A stretch of DNA of 42,000 bases from Candidatus Blautia stercorigallinarum (GTDB taxonomy: Bacteria; Bacillota; Clostridia; Lachnospirales; Lachnospiraceae). Location of the stretch: NCBI GenBank assembly GCA_019112785.1, contig DXIQ01000077.1, positions 1 through 42,000 of the forward strand, in the 5' to 3' direction. Shown here in pieces: positions 24,927 to 34,130 of the stretch. Position 1 is the first letter of the stretch, and each line of letters opens with the position of its first letter. The translations under genes were made by a program, and so were the position numbers. A model generated the notes under the pieces. It was not told the origin of the DNA. It did no database searches and worked only from the letters and a program-made list of their open reading frames with translations.

Positions 24927-26618
24927 ATGGAAAATAAAGGTGTTTTAGAAAAACTTATTGCTGAAAAACCGATTGCGAGAAAAGGGATTTATATAATTTT
25001 TAATCCGATAGCAAAAAAGGTTTATGTAGGTGAAACAGAGGATGCTTTCCGTAGATTTGGAGAACATATTATGGGCATTTGCCTAGACTCAACTCAGACA
25101 AACAAAAATGTCTTTAAAGAGAAAATTAAGATGTTTGATCTCTTTTTGGTATGCGAGAGAAATTATAACAAAAGGAAAAATAAAGATGATATTAAACCGT
25201 GGATTCTAGATGAGACAATATTTATGTATCTGTTTCGAAAATCTGGCTTTTGGTTATACAACGGAGATTCTAACAGAGAAAGAGATAACCTGGGTGGCAA
25301 AAGAGATTTTTTGTTGAATAATAAAGATTTGCCACAAAATGTTCTAGATGAAAAAATGGAACCATTTATTAAAGAAAAAGAATGGAAGGAGAGACTGGAC
25401 AGATTTTCGGAAATATTAAATCAGAAAATTGAAGAGAGGTATGGCGTTTCACTTAATGAAATGTCACAGATAAATAGTGAACCAGAGAGATATAAATTAT
25501 GGAATAGAAGAATAGCGAATATAAAGAAGAAAAAGAAATCCAATAAAATGCTGGATAATCCTGTATATGTTATAGATTTAAAAAGTGCTGATGGAAGCAC
25601 AATATATTCTGTATGTAGAAAAATATCAACAGTACAACTGGAAAAAACTCATCTAAAGGAAATTGGCTTGAAAGAAAAAAGTCTTTATGAAATGGGGAAA
25701 AATGGAGACTTGGAAAAAGTTATTTTCAGTAAGATAGGAAAGTATTTGGATCAGAGCCTGGATACTATATTAATGACAAAAATTTTCGATATAAAGCATA
25801 ATAAGCTGATGGATGGAACTACATTGAGAATAGTAAAAAAAGCGGAGGATGACAGTTCGGAAGGAATATGCTTTTGGAGTTTGAAACGTCTTCCCATTGA
25901 ACATGTAAGAAAATTTTTGGGTTTTGATAATAAAACCAGGAAACCATTTTATGTTATTATGCCATATGTTCCATCTACATCTGTTAGTATATCATCCATA
26001 AAAAAAGAATCAAAAGAATTATATGATTTGTATGCTGATAAGGAAGGTGCACCTGACTTAAATGAGGAAGAAATTTTGGAGTGGTATATGCAGGAAACAG
26101 AACAATTGAATAAAAAAGTTGAAGAATCTATAGAAGTATTTTATGAAAGAATGAAAAAATTAGCATGCGATAAAGATAACAATGGAATTGACATTGGAAA
26201 ATTGAAATTTGCAGAAGGCTATGCATCTGATCAGAGGAAGATAGATATAAAAAAAGAATATAAGGTGGAAGCTTATCCATCTGATATGTTTCCGGAAGTT
26301 GTTGATAAATCATCTAAGAATGTTGCCTTCCTGATTTCTGAACTATACTATGCGAAAGAAAGTTTTAATATAAAGGAATTTTATAAATTCTTTAATAGCT
26401 ATCCTAAAGGTTATTATCCTGAGACAGATAGGAATGCAAAAGAATTGTCGATTTCTCTTTCAGGCCAAAACAGCCATATGTGTGCTGGGCTAAAAAGTAA
26501 AAGAGAATTTTTAAAAAATTATAAACCTGATGAAGAAAATAATGCTAATACAACAAGCTGTCTTATTGCAAAAATTGAATATCCATATATAGTAGCAATG
26601 TTTAATGGTACGAAATAA
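24927..26618 (+). CDS. GIY-YIG nuclease-domain protein with a large uncharacterised C-terminus
   Basis: A 563-aa cytoplasmic protein. The N-terminal 110 residues form a GIY-YIG endonuclease domain: KGIYIIFN (GIY at 20-22), KVYVGETEDAFRRFGEH (YVG at 33-35, the Arg at 42-43 and His47), then DETIFMYLFRK with a candidate catalytic Glu near 96 and LYN with the conserved Asn near 111. The remaining 450 residues are Lys/Glu/Ile/Asn-rich, probably helical and beta mixed, and I do not recognise them. Base composition is clearly more AT-rich than the genes on either side, suggesting recent acquisition. AGAGG lies 7-11 nt before ATG. It stands alone ahead of two further nuclease-type genes, so a defence or restriction role is plausible but unproven. 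Confidence 0.8.
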   Translation: MENKGVLEKLIAEKPIARKGIYIIFNPIAKKVYVGETEDAFRRFGEHIMGICLDSTQTNKNVFKEKIKMFDLFLVCERNYNKRKNKDDIKPWILDETIFMYLFRKSGFWLYNGDSNRERDNLGGKRDFLLNNKDLPQNVLDEKMEPFIKEKEWKERLDRFSEILNQKIEERYGVSLNEMSQINSEPERYKLWNRRIANIKKKKKSNKMLDNPVYVIDLKSADGSTIYSVCRKISTVQLEKTHLKEIGLKEKSLYEMGKNGDLEKVIFSKIGKYLDQSLDTILMTKIFDIKHNKLMDGTTLRIVKKAEDDSSEGICFWSLKRLPIEHVRKFLGFDNKTRKPFYVIMPYVPSTSVSISSIKKESKELYDLYADKEGAPDLNEEEILEWYMQETEQLNKKVEESIEVFYERMKKLACDKDNNGIDIGKLKFAEGYASDQRKIDIKKEYKVEAYPSDMFPEVVDKSSKNVAFLISELYYAKESFNIKEFYKFFNSYPKGYYPETDRNAKELSISLSGQNSHMCAGLKSKREFLKNYKPDEENNANTTSCLIAKIEYPYIVAMFNGTK

Positions 26619-26686
26619 AAGAGGAGTGCCAGTGAAGATTCTGGAAAATCCGTATGGTATGGATATATTCAATAAGGAGGTCTTAT

Positions 26687-26815
26687 ATGGGACAGACGAA
26701 GAACAATAGGGCAGCGAAAAACCTTGCTGTCAATCGAATGAAGCTGATCCCGGGATACAGGCATGATATTCTCCATGGCAGATGCGGAAGAGAAGTATGG
26801 CAGTTAACATGTTGA
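26687..26815 (+). pseudogene. Rpn-element remnant fused to unrelated sequence
   Basis: AAGGAGGTCTTAT-ATGGGACAGACG (26,674-26,698) repeats the SD and start of the Rpn gene at 2517. The first 17 codons (MGQTKNN.AA..LA.NR) match it, then the sequence changes abruptly at about 26,738 to an unrelated 25-codon run ending TGA at 26,813-26,815. The left arm of the SD hairpin is absent here, unlike at 2477. The rest of 26,619-26,905 holds no other recognisable gene; it has several short stop-interrupted frames. This is a deletion or recombination scar. Confidence 0.75.
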
Positions 26816-26884
26816 TTAAAGTAGAGGGGATTGACTGCCCTGTAGCTTATCGGTAAAATGGATACATAATCAGTGGATGATACT

Positions 26885-26924
26885 CTTTTGTGATCTTATG
26901 GAGAAATGCCGAAGATCACAAAAG
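26885..26924 (+). promoter_or_regulatory. Perfect 13-bp hairpin around the first possible start of the AAA-ATPase gene
   Basis: CTTTTGTGATCTT (26,885-26,897) and AAGATCACAAAAG (26,912-26,924) are perfectly complementary. The 14-nt loop holds GGAG and ATG 26,906, but their 2-nt spacing is too short for normal initiation. A second in-frame start, GTG 26,987, has AAGGAG 10 nt upstream and directly precedes the conserved domain. The hairpin may be a terminator of upstream transcripts, a translational control, or a remnant. Confidence 0.5.
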
Positions 26925-28687
26925 GTGTAGAGGAGGAGCTGGGGAACCGCACTATTCCACTGGCATCGGAAAGGAGCGCGGGGAAGGTGAGAAAGAAATT
27001 TCCCATTGGGATTGAAAATTTTGAAGAATTTTTTTCTGAGGATTTTTACTATGTAGATAAAACACTGTTCATAAAAGAGCTTTTGCAGAATTGGGGAAAG
27101 GTAAACCTGTTTACCAGGCCACGACGGTTTGGCAAGTCCCTCAACATGAGCATGCTAAAATGTTTTTTTGAAATAGGGAGCGAACCGGCGCTGTTTGAGG
27201 GCCTGAGGATCATGCAGGAAAGAGATCTGTGTGAAAAATATATGGGAAAGTTTCCGGTGATCTCCATCAGCCTGAAAAGTGTGGATGGACTGAATTTCAA
27301 AGCAGCGGCGGATGCATTGCGGACAGTAATAGGCAATGAGTCTAAACGTTTCCGATTTTTGCTTGAAAGTCCGTCTTTGAATGAAAAAGATAAAACGTCA
27401 TATGAACGTCTTATCAATGTAGACAGCCGAAGTGACGCAAGCTATGCAATGTCGGATGCGACGTTGATTGATAGTTTAAATATCCTTTCTCAGTTGCTGG
27501 CGCAGCATTATGGACAGAAGGTTATTCTGCTGATTGATGAGTATGACGTTCCGTTAGATAAGGCGTTCCAGGCCGGATATTACGATGAGATGGTAAGTCT
27601 CATCCGCAATCTTTTGGGCAATGCGCTGAAAACTAACAGCAACCTGTACTTTGCGGTGCTCACCGGGTGTCTCAGGATTTCTAAGGAAAGTATCTTTACC
27701 GGACTGAACAATCTGAAGGTACACACGATCTCGGATGTACGGTATGATGAGTTTTTCGGGTTCACCAATGCGGATGTGGATGAAATACTGGCATTCTACG
27801 GACTGAGTTCCCATAAGGGTGTAATCCGGGATTGGTATGATGGATACCGTTTCGGGGATACGGATGTATATTGTCCCTGGGACGTGCTCAATTACTGCGA
27901 TGAATTGTTGGCGGCTCCATCGACCCCGCCAAAAAATTACTGGGCGAATACCAGTGGAAATGGTCTTGTTCTCTGTTTGCTTGAAAAGGCAGATCAAACC
28001 ACGAAAGATGAGGTAGAGGAACTGTTAAACGGAGGAAAGATCACGAAAAGGCTCAGCCAGGAACTGACTTATCGGGATATCGAGGATAGCATTGAGAACG
28101 TATGGAGTGTTCTGTATGCCACAGGTTATCTGACAGGCAGACATGTGGACCAGGCTGACGCAGACATATTTAGTCTGTGGATTCCAAATGGCGAGATTCA
28201 CAAACTATTTTATGGACTGGTGGAGGATTGGTTCCGGGAGGTAACCCATTCGGACACAGAGCGGATCAACCGTTTCTGCGCGGCGTTTCCTGCCGGGAAT
28301 GTGGCAACCATCCAGGAGATGTTGAGCGATTACCTTTGGGATTCCATCAGTGTGCGGGACACAGCAGTACGCAGGAACATGAAGGAAAACTTCTATCACG
28401 GTATGCTGCTGGGATTACTGCAGAGCCAGGGAAGGTGGTTGGTTAAGTCTAATACGGAGACGGGGGAAGGATACAGTGATATCTCCGTCCAGACGCCAGA
28501 CAGAATAGGGATGATTATCGAACTGAAATATGCGGATAACGGGAACCTGGAGAAGGCATGCGATGAGGCACTTGCGCAGATTGAAGAAAAAAAGTATGCG
28601 GAAGGTCTGAAACGCCGGGGGACGAAGAAGATCATCAAGTATGGCATTGCCTTCTGTGAGAAAGAGTGCATGGTCGTGATGGCGTAA
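26906..28687 (+). CDS. AAA-ATPase / PD-(D/E)XK nuclease-like protein
   Basis: A 593-aa protein of the AAA-ATPase-like/DUF1703 family, which is multi-copy in gut Clostridia and Bacteroides. KKFPIGIENFEEF...FYYVDKTLFI is the family N-terminus. TRPRRFGKSLNMSMLK (about 70-85) contains the Walker A region, VILLIDEYDVPLDKA (about 206-220) is Walker B, and RDWYDGYRFG lies in the lid. The C-terminal PD-(D/E)XK domain carries SDISVQTPDR and MIIELKYAD (about 525-545), with the expected D and E-x-K. Function is not established; abortive-infection and mobile-element roles have been suggested. Start choice is open: ATG 26,906 gives the listed length, while GTG 26,987 (better SD) gives 566 aa. A U-rich hairpin follows the stop. 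Confidence 0.85.
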   Translation: MPKITKGVEEELGNRTIPLASERSAGKVRKKFPIGIENFEEFFSEDFYYVDKTLFIKELLQNWGKVNLFTRPRRFGKSLNMSMLKCFFEIGSEPALFEGLRIMQERDLCEKYMGKFPVISISLKSVDGLNFKAAADALRTVIGNESKRFRFLLESPSLNEKDKTSYERLINVDSRSDASYAMSDATLIDSLNILSQLLAQHYGQKVILLIDEYDVPLDKAFQAGYYDEMVSLIRNLLGNALKTNSNLYFAVLTGCLRISKESIFTGLNNLKVHTISDVRYDEFFGFTNADVDEILAFYGLSSHKGVIRDWYDGYRFGDTDVYCPWDVLNYCDELLAAPSTPPKNYWANTSGNGLVLCLLEKADQTTKDEVEELLNGGKITKRLSQELTYRDIEDSIENVWSVLYATGYLTGRHVDQADADIFSLWIPNGEIHKLFYGLVEDWFREVTHSDTERINRFCAAFPAGNVATIQEMLSDYLWDSISVRDTAVRRNMKENFYHGMLLGLLQSQGRWLVKSNTETGEGYSDISVQTPDRIGMIIELKYADNGNLEKACDEALAQIEEKKYAEGLKRRGTKKIIKYGIAFCEKECMVVMA

Positions 28688-28691
28688 TAAT

Positions 28692-28735
28692 ACCCTCTGT
28701 GGAAGCCGTGTAATGGCTTTTGCAGAGGGTGCTTT
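28692..28735 (+). terminator. Terminator of the AAA-ATPase gene
   Basis: ACCCTCTG pairs with CAGAGGGT (outer 8 bp, 28,692-28,730) and AAGCC with GGCTT inside, joined by G-U pairs around a GTGTAAT loop, followed by GCTTT. It lies 5 bp after the stop. The U tract is short. Confidence 0.6.
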
Positions 28736-28925
28736 GGCGCTTACGAATCTGCAAAAATCTCCTCCTCAATATTCCGTATCTTGTTTAACCTGATCACGCT
28801 TTAATAGCGAAAGTCTCTTCAATAGAGATGTTTAAATAAAAATATAGATAAGAATTAACAGATAATGCTATAATGAATAGCAGAATACTGTATTTTGCAA
28901 TTTACACACAAGCGAGGTCCCCTTT
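28736..28925 (+). promoter_or_regulatory. Intergenic region with extended -10 promoter for jetABCD
   Basis: TGCTATAAT (28,866-28,874) is a perfect extended -10 box; no good -35 is seen at 17 bp, which is normal for this promoter type. Transcription would start about 45 nt before jetA. Upstream, 28,813-28,829 repeats the small GTCTCT hairpin seen after the Rpn gene at 3541, and TTGTTTAACCTGATC near 28,773 resembles TTGTTTAACATGACC at 2272. Both hint that part of this spacer derives from an Rpn-type element. Confidence 0.6.
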
Positions 28926-30302
28926 ATGTTCCATGTCCTTCCCGATAATTTTTTCGTCCCTCTTTCATCCCCTAATAAAACGGTATACTGGGATTGTATC
29001 TGCAAGCTGTTTTCCGTCATGGAACATCAGCTTTCTTTTGGTGTGGAAAGAGATGTGCTGGTAGACGAGCTGGAGTATTATTTTGACCAGGCCGGGGCAG
29101 CTCAGGTGGTGGAAGAAGACTTTGCCGGATCGGACAGCAGAGGAAAGGCCAACGGGATCTTAAGGCGGCTGGAATATTATGGATGGGTAGAGGTTGAGAC
29201 CGATAAAAGCTACGTCCAGAGGGTGAATTTTAAGGAGTATGCGGTACGGCTTATGAAGACCCTTCTTGAGATTGAGGAGGGCAGTCATATGGAATATCAG
29301 GGGTATATCTATACCATCTACAGTCTGGTAAGGGGAAATTCAGACAATCCGGGAGTGGTGCTTTTGCAGATCCTGGAGAATACGGATGCTCTTATTACAG
29401 GACTGAAGAACCTGAATTCCAGTATTAAGCATTATATTGATGAACTGACCAGGCACAGTACGGTAGCGGAAATCATGGATGCGCTGTTTAATGATTATAT
29501 CACCAACATCGTGGATAAGGCCTATCACCGGCTTCTGACTTCTGATAATGTGTCAAAGTTCCGGCCGGAGATCATGGAGCGGCTGGAGAGTAAAAGCAGG
29601 AGTAAAGCATACATAGAAAAGGCGGCGGCGGAACTGGCGGATCTTCAGGAGACAGATACGGATACCGCCCGGGAGAATGTGTACCGGTATCTTCATGAGA
29701 TCATAGAAGCTTTCCGGAACATGGACGAGATCCTCAATGAAATCAATCAGAAGAATACCCAGTATCAGAAGGCAGCCATTAACCGGGCAAAGTTTCTTTT
29801 GTCCGGAAATGAGGACGTCCGGGGACAGTTAAAGGAGATCCTTATAGGGATTAATGAGCGGGTGAACCGTGAACACTTGGACTTGGGGGGGATCTATGAG
29901 CTGGAATTTTTGGAGGGACTGATCTGCGTTTACAGCAGCGGCATTCTGGACGGGCGCTCTCTTTACTCTCCTGTGGAAGGAAAGAAAGAATTTACGCCCC
30001 GGGAGATCCGGGACTGGGAGCCGGATCTTGCCCTTCGGCAGGAGAAGCTGCAGAAGCTTACGGAGAAAATGGAGAGAGTGTTAAGCGTGGAAAAGATCGG
30101 GAAGTATGTGGATAACTGTCTGGGCGACAGAAAGGAAATGTGTGCGGCGCAGCTTCCTCTCAGAGATACAGAAGACTTTATAAAAATTATTTATATACGG
30201 CTGTACGGCCAGAGAAAAAATATGAAGTACAGGGTAGAGCCTCTGGAAGAAAAAGAGGTCAACGGATACCGGTTTAAGGATTTCCGGATTTGGAGGAAAT
30301 AG
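28926..30302 (+). CDS. jetA: Wadjet system kleisin subunit JetA
   Basis: A 458-aa protein of the JetA family (former DUF5716). In Wadjet, a SMC-type complex that recognises and cuts small circular DNA such as plasmids, JetA is the kleisin bridging the two JetC heads. The N-terminal LPDNFFVPLSSPNK and the winged-helix-like SDSRGKANGILRRLEYYGWV segment (about 70-95) match the family. The middle is helical, and GRKNMKYRVEPLEEKEVNGYRF-type sequence ends the C-terminal winged helix. ATG 28,926 has a weak GAGG upstream. jetB begins 3 nt after the stop, and the order A-B-C-D is exactly that of known Wadjet operons. DUF5716-type JetA suggests a type II system; the type is inference. Confidence 0.85.
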   Translation: MFHVLPDNFFVPLSSPNKTVYWDCICKLFSVMEHQLSFGVERDVLVDELEYYFDQAGAAQVVEEDFAGSDSRGKANGILRRLEYYGWVEVETDKSYVQRVNFKEYAVRLMKTLLEIEEGSHMEYQGYIYTIYSLVRGNSDNPGVVLLQILENTDALITGLKNLNSSIKHYIDELTRHSTVAEIMDALFNDYITNIVDKAYHRLLTSDNVSKFRPEIMERLESKSRSKAYIEKAAAELADLQETDTDTARENVYRYLHEIIEAFRNMDEILNEINQKNTQYQKAAINRAKFLLSGNEDVRGQLKEILIGINERVNREHLDLGGIYELEFLEGLICVYSSGILDGRSLYSPVEGKKEFTPREIRDWEPDLALRQEKLQKLTEKMERVLSVEKIGKYVDNCLGDRKEMCAAQLPLRDTEDFIKIIYIRLYGQRKNMKYRVEPLEEKEVNGYRFKDFRIWRK

Positions 30303-30304
30303 TT

Positions 30305-30919
30305 GTGGAATTACTGGAGAAAATGCTGCAAAGGGACAGAGATGAGTTTAAGAGGATCTGCAATAAGCTCCTGAGCCATTGTTTTTTGTGCAAGGCCAAT
30401 GAGGCGGGGAGGGCAGATTATTATTTTGTGTTGAAGTATCGGAAAGAATTTCAGGAATATCTGTCGGTTCTCGGGTACCGGCTGGAGATCAATGAGGAGG
30501 ATGGGGTCATACAGCTTACCAATCCCCAGAATTATAACCGGGTGAAGCTGAAGCTGATGGAATCGGTGATCCTGCTGATCCTCCGGGTTCTGTATGATGA
30601 GAAGAAGCGGGAGCTTTCTATAAGTGACGAGGTGATGGTAAATCTGGGAGATATCCAGGATAAATTTCTCAGTCTTCAGATACGGGATAAAATGATCGAC
30701 AAGACCACTATGCGGAACGCTCTTTCTCTGTTCCGGAGATTTCAGCTTATTGAACTGCTGGACCGGGATCTGGGGAATGAGGAATCCAGGATCATTATTT
30801 ATAATTCGATCCTGATGGCGGTGCGTATTGAAGATATAAAACAGGCTTATGAGAAGCTGGAATTATACAGGAAGGGGAAAGGATCCGATGAAAAAACTGA
30901 AGCGGATGAAGCTGATTAA
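30305..30919 (+). CDS. jetB: Wadjet system subunit JetB (DUF4194, MukE-like)
   Basis: A 204-aa protein of the DUF4194/JetB type, the KITE-like (MukE) subunit that binds the kleisin. FKRICNKLLSHCFLCK, YRLEINEEDGVIQLTNPQN and the winged-helix segment ending in AMVNALSLFRRFQLIEL-like sequence (about 125-155) fit the family. GTG 30,305 is chosen because GGAGG lies 8 nt upstream inside the jetA 3' end; a TTG at 30,290 in the same frame is less likely. The C-terminus overlaps jetC by 32 bp. Confidence 0.85.
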   Translation: MELLEKMLQRDRDEFKRICNKLLSHCFLCKANEAGRADYYFVLKYRKEFQEYLSVLGYRLEINEEDGVIQLTNPQNYNRVKLKLMESVILLILRVLYDEKKRELSISDEVMVNLGDIQDKFLSLQIRDKMIDKTTMRNALSLFRRFQLIELLDRDLGNEESRIIIYNSILMAVRIEDIKQAYEKLELYRKGKGSDEKTEADEAD

Positions 30920-33900
30920 CTGGCATCGTTTTGAAAACTGTACCATTGATTTCGGGGATACCACCCTTCTTTCCGGAGAAAACGGAGCGGGGAAGACTAC
31001 CATCCTGGACGCCATACAGTTTGTGGTGATCTGTTCTGCCAATTTTTTTAATAAGGCGGCTCATGAGAACGGGAAGAGAACTCTTTCCGGATATGTCCGC
31101 TGCAAGACCGGGCGGGAGAATAAGCCCTATGAGAGGACCGGGGAGATCAGCGCTCATGTTGCACTGGAGTTTTATGAGGAGAGCAGGGACCGGTATTTTA
31201 TTGTGGGGGCAGTGATCGATTCTGCCACAGAAGGGCAGGAGACAGCGGTCAGGTATCTGATGGACAATAAGAGGCTCTCAGAAGAGATGTTCATTAAGGG
31301 GAAAACTCCCAGGTCGGTCTCAGAATTCCGCAGTTTTAACGGCAAGGGGATCCGGCAGTGGTGTAAGACCCAGACGGAGGCCAGGAAAATGATAAAAGCC
31401 AGGTTCGGGCGGATTGAAGATAAATTTTTCAGGCTGATTCCCAAAGCACTGGCCTTTAAACCAATTGATAATATTAAGGATTTTGTGTATTCCTATGTGC
31501 TGGACGAAAAGGAAGTGAATATAGACCTGCTTCGGGAAAATGTCCGCAGCTATCAGGATCTGGAGCGGACGCTGGAATCTGTAAAAAGAAGGATGGAGAA
31601 ACTGGAGCAGATCGAAAGTTTTCATGAAGAGGTGCAAAGCTGCGAAAAAAGAGATGAAATGTATGAGTTTTTTCTGTCCCAGGCAGAGGTGGATCTTGAA
31701 AAAGAAAGAATCCGGCGGCTGGAAAGGGAAATCGGAACAGAAGAATACCGGCAGAAGCACCTTGGCAGCCAGCTGGAGGAGACGGAAAAGGAACGGGCTC
31801 AGAAGCAGGAAATTGAGACAAACCTTCGGGTGGAACTGCGGCAGAACCGGGAGTTTGTGGCACTGGAAGAGCAAAAAAAGGAACTGGAACGTCTTCTGGA
31901 GGAAGAGAAGGGATGTCAGGAAGAGAAGAAAGAGCTGAAGAAAAGTATTAAAAAGAGCCTGGGGCAGATGGACAAGCTTCTGAAGATAAAAGATGTGGAC
32001 TCCTGTGTCAGAGAATGCCGGGAGGTTTTCGAAAATATAGAGGAAATCCGGAACCCGGCCGGAGCAAAGGCTTTGCTGGACCAGGTGATCCAATATAAGA
32101 ATCAGATGTATGGAAAAGTTCAGAGAAAGCTGGCAGAAGTACAGATCCGTCAGAGGGAAAAGCAGACAGAAAAAGAAGAACTGGAAGGGAAGATCCAGCG
32201 GCTGAAGAGAAAAAAGCTTTCTTATCCGGAGGCTGTGGAGCGTTTGACAGAGGAAGTCCGGGAAGAATTCGCACGGCTGGGGAGAAAGGCAGAGCCTCAT
32301 GTACTCTGTGAAGTGCTGGAGATCACAGAGGAAAGCTGGAGAAATGCAGTAGAAGGCTATCTGAATACTCAGCGTTTCTATATCCTGGTGGAGCCGGAAA
32401 ACTTTGATATTGCTCTGGGGATCTATGACAGGCTGCGGAGAGAGAAAAAGGTATACGGAGCCGGACTTATCAATACCCGGCGCATGGAGAAGTTTGAGGA
32501 AGCGCCGGAGGGGACTCTTGCTCGGGCTGTGACTTCCAAAAACAAATATGCCAGACGCTATATCCATATGGTCCTTGGTAAGGTGCAGATGTGTGAACGG
32601 TATGAGGATTTGAAGAAGTATCCCACCTCTGTTACCAGAGAATGTATGAAATACCAGAACAGAGTAGCCAGCGCCATAAAACCGGAGATCTTTTCTGTTC
32701 CCTTTATCGGGAAAAACGCCTTTAAAGTTCAGCTGGAACAGGCAGAGAGGAAAAGGAGCCTCCTGGAAGAGGAGCTTACAAAGTTCCGGGAGCAGATGAA
32801 TAATCTGGAATACGCCACAGAACCTCTTCGGACGGTTGATGATGTGGACGTAAAATACCGGCTGGAAGTATTGGACCGGCTTTCACAGGTGCGTTTTCTG
32901 ATCCAAAAGACCAGAGAAAATGTTAAAACCCTTGAAAGGAATTCTACGATTATTGAAAAGCAGATCCAGCTGGGTGCCCTGGAGAAAATCAGGGCAGAAT
33001 TGGAAAAGAAAGCCGGGGATTTAAACCGGCAGATAGGGATTATCCACCAAAGGATCCAGGATAAAAAAGAACAGCTTCAGTCTGGAATCCAGGAAAGCCT
33101 CCAACTTCAGTCCCATGCTGCAGAGCTTACCCGGGAAGCCGGAGAGGAGGCTTTGGGCTGGCAAAAAGAATATGAAAGGCAGACTTCTCAGAAGACTTTC
33201 CAGCAGTTTAAAGAGAATTATGAAAGACAGAGAAAGGCCAACTGGACCCGGAAGGAAAAGGCAGAGGCTTCTATGACAGAACAGATGGTCCAGTATAAGA
33301 CGGAATATAACTTCGGAGCGCCGGCTTCCATGAAGGGATATCCGGAGTTTGCCGCAGTATACGACCGTCTGCGCACCTCAGAGCTGCTGGATTATGAAGA
33401 GAAAGTGGAAGGGGCGAAACAGGCGGCAGAGGAGGAGTTCCGAGAACAGTTCCTGGCCAAACTCCAGGAAAATATGAAACAGGCCCAGGGAGAATTTAAG
33501 GAGCTGAACAGAGCTCTGAAGGATATTGCTTTCAGCAGTGAACAGTATGAATTCCTGTATATGCCCAGCAAAAAGTACCGGAGTTATTACGAGATGCTTA
33601 TGGATGATTTCAATGTAGTCCAGGGAGAATCTATTTTCAGCGGTATTTTCCATGAAACCCATAGGGAAGTGATCGATGAGCTTTTCGACCGTCTGGCTGT
33701 AAATAACGATAATAATGCAAAGACGTTAGACGAATTTACAGATTACCGGACTTATATGGATTATGACATTAAGATCATCCACAGTGATGGAAGCTATTCT
33801 TATTATTCTAAGGTATGTGAAGAAAAAAGCGGAGGAGAGACCCAGACGCCTTTCTATGTGACGGTGGCTGCTTCATTCGTGCAGCTTTACAGCAACAATA

Positions 33901-34130
33901 TCGGCGGAGAGGCAGCAGGGCTGGTGATGTTTGACGAAGCCTTTAACAACATGGATGACGAGCGGATCGGCGGCGTCCTGGAATTTTTCAAGCGCCTGCC
34001 GCTCCAGGTCCTGATCGCAGCTCCTCCGGACAAAATCCAGTATATCGGTCCCGAGATGGAGGAAACCCTGCTGGTGATGACAGACGAGAGAGTCAGCTAT
34101 GTGGAGGAATACTATAATGGCAGGATATGA
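30888..34130 (+). CDS. jetC: Wadjet system SMC-like ATPase JetC
   Basis: A 1080-aa SMC/MukB-like motor. Residues 30-38 are Walker A (GENGAGKTT). Long coiled-coil arms run from about 235-480 and 620-850, separated by a hinge near 490-600 (KAEPHVLCEVLEITEESWRNA starts it). The C-terminal head has the signature KSGGETQTPFYV (about 980) and Walker B AGLVMFDEAFNNMDD (about 1010-1023), then APPDKIQYIG. JetC loads on DNA, extrudes it and lets JetD cut small circles. ATG 30,888 lies inside the jetB end and is preceded by GGAAAGGA; an earlier in-frame ATG at 30,849 has no SD. It overlaps jetD by 14 bp. Confidence 0.92.
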   Translation: MKKLKRMKLINWHRFENCTIDFGDTTLLSGENGAGKTTILDAIQFVVICSANFFNKAAHENGKRTLSGYVRCKTGRENKPYERTGEISAHVALEFYEESRDRYFIVGAVIDSATEGQETAVRYLMDNKRLSEEMFIKGKTPRSVSEFRSFNGKGIRQWCKTQTEARKMIKARFGRIEDKFFRLIPKALAFKPIDNIKDFVYSYVLDEKEVNIDLLRENVRSYQDLERTLESVKRRMEKLEQIESFHEEVQSCEKRDEMYEFFLSQAEVDLEKERIRRLEREIGTEEYRQKHLGSQLEETEKERAQKQEIETNLRVELRQNREFVALEEQKKELERLLEEEKGCQEEKKELKKSIKKSLGQMDKLLKIKDVDSCVRECREVFENIEEIRNPAGAKALLDQVIQYKNQMYGKVQRKLAEVQIRQREKQTEKEELEGKIQRLKRKKLSYPEAVERLTEEVREEFARLGRKAEPHVLCEVLEITEESWRNAVEGYLNTQRFYILVEPENFDIALGIYDRLRREKKVYGAGLINTRRMEKFEEAPEGTLARAVTSKNKYARRYIHMVLGKVQMCERYEDLKKYPTSVTRECMKYQNRVASAIKPEIFSVPFIGKNAFKVQLEQAERKRSLLEEELTKFREQMNNLEYATEPLRTVDDVDVKYRLEVLDRLSQVRFLIQKTRENVKTLERNSTIIEKQIQLGALEKIRAELEKKAGDLNRQIGIIHQRIQDKKEQLQSGIQESLQLQSHAAELTREAGEEALGWQKEYERQTSQKTFQQFKENYERQRKANWTRKEKAEASMTEQMVQYKTEYNFGAPASMKGYPEFAAVYDRLRTSELLDYEEKVEGAKQAAEEEFREQFLAKLQENMKQAQGEFKELNRALKDIAFSSEQYEFLYMPSKKYRSYYEMLMDDFNVVQGESIFSGIFHETHREVIDELFDRLAVNNDNNAKTLDEFTDYRTYMDYDIKIIHSDGSYSYYSKVCEEKSGGETQTPFYVTVAASFVQLYSNNIGGEAAGLVMFDEAFNNMDDERIGGVLEFFKRLPLQVLIAAPPDKIQYIGPEMEETLLVMTDERVSYVEEYYNGRI

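Noticed and set aside
31320..32567. Long minus-strand open frame (415 aa) opposite jetC
   Set aside because: Its Phe/Leu/His/Gln-rich composition is what antisense of a Glu/Lys/Arg-rich coiled coil gives. It has no motif, no SD and lies wholly within an obvious SMC gene.
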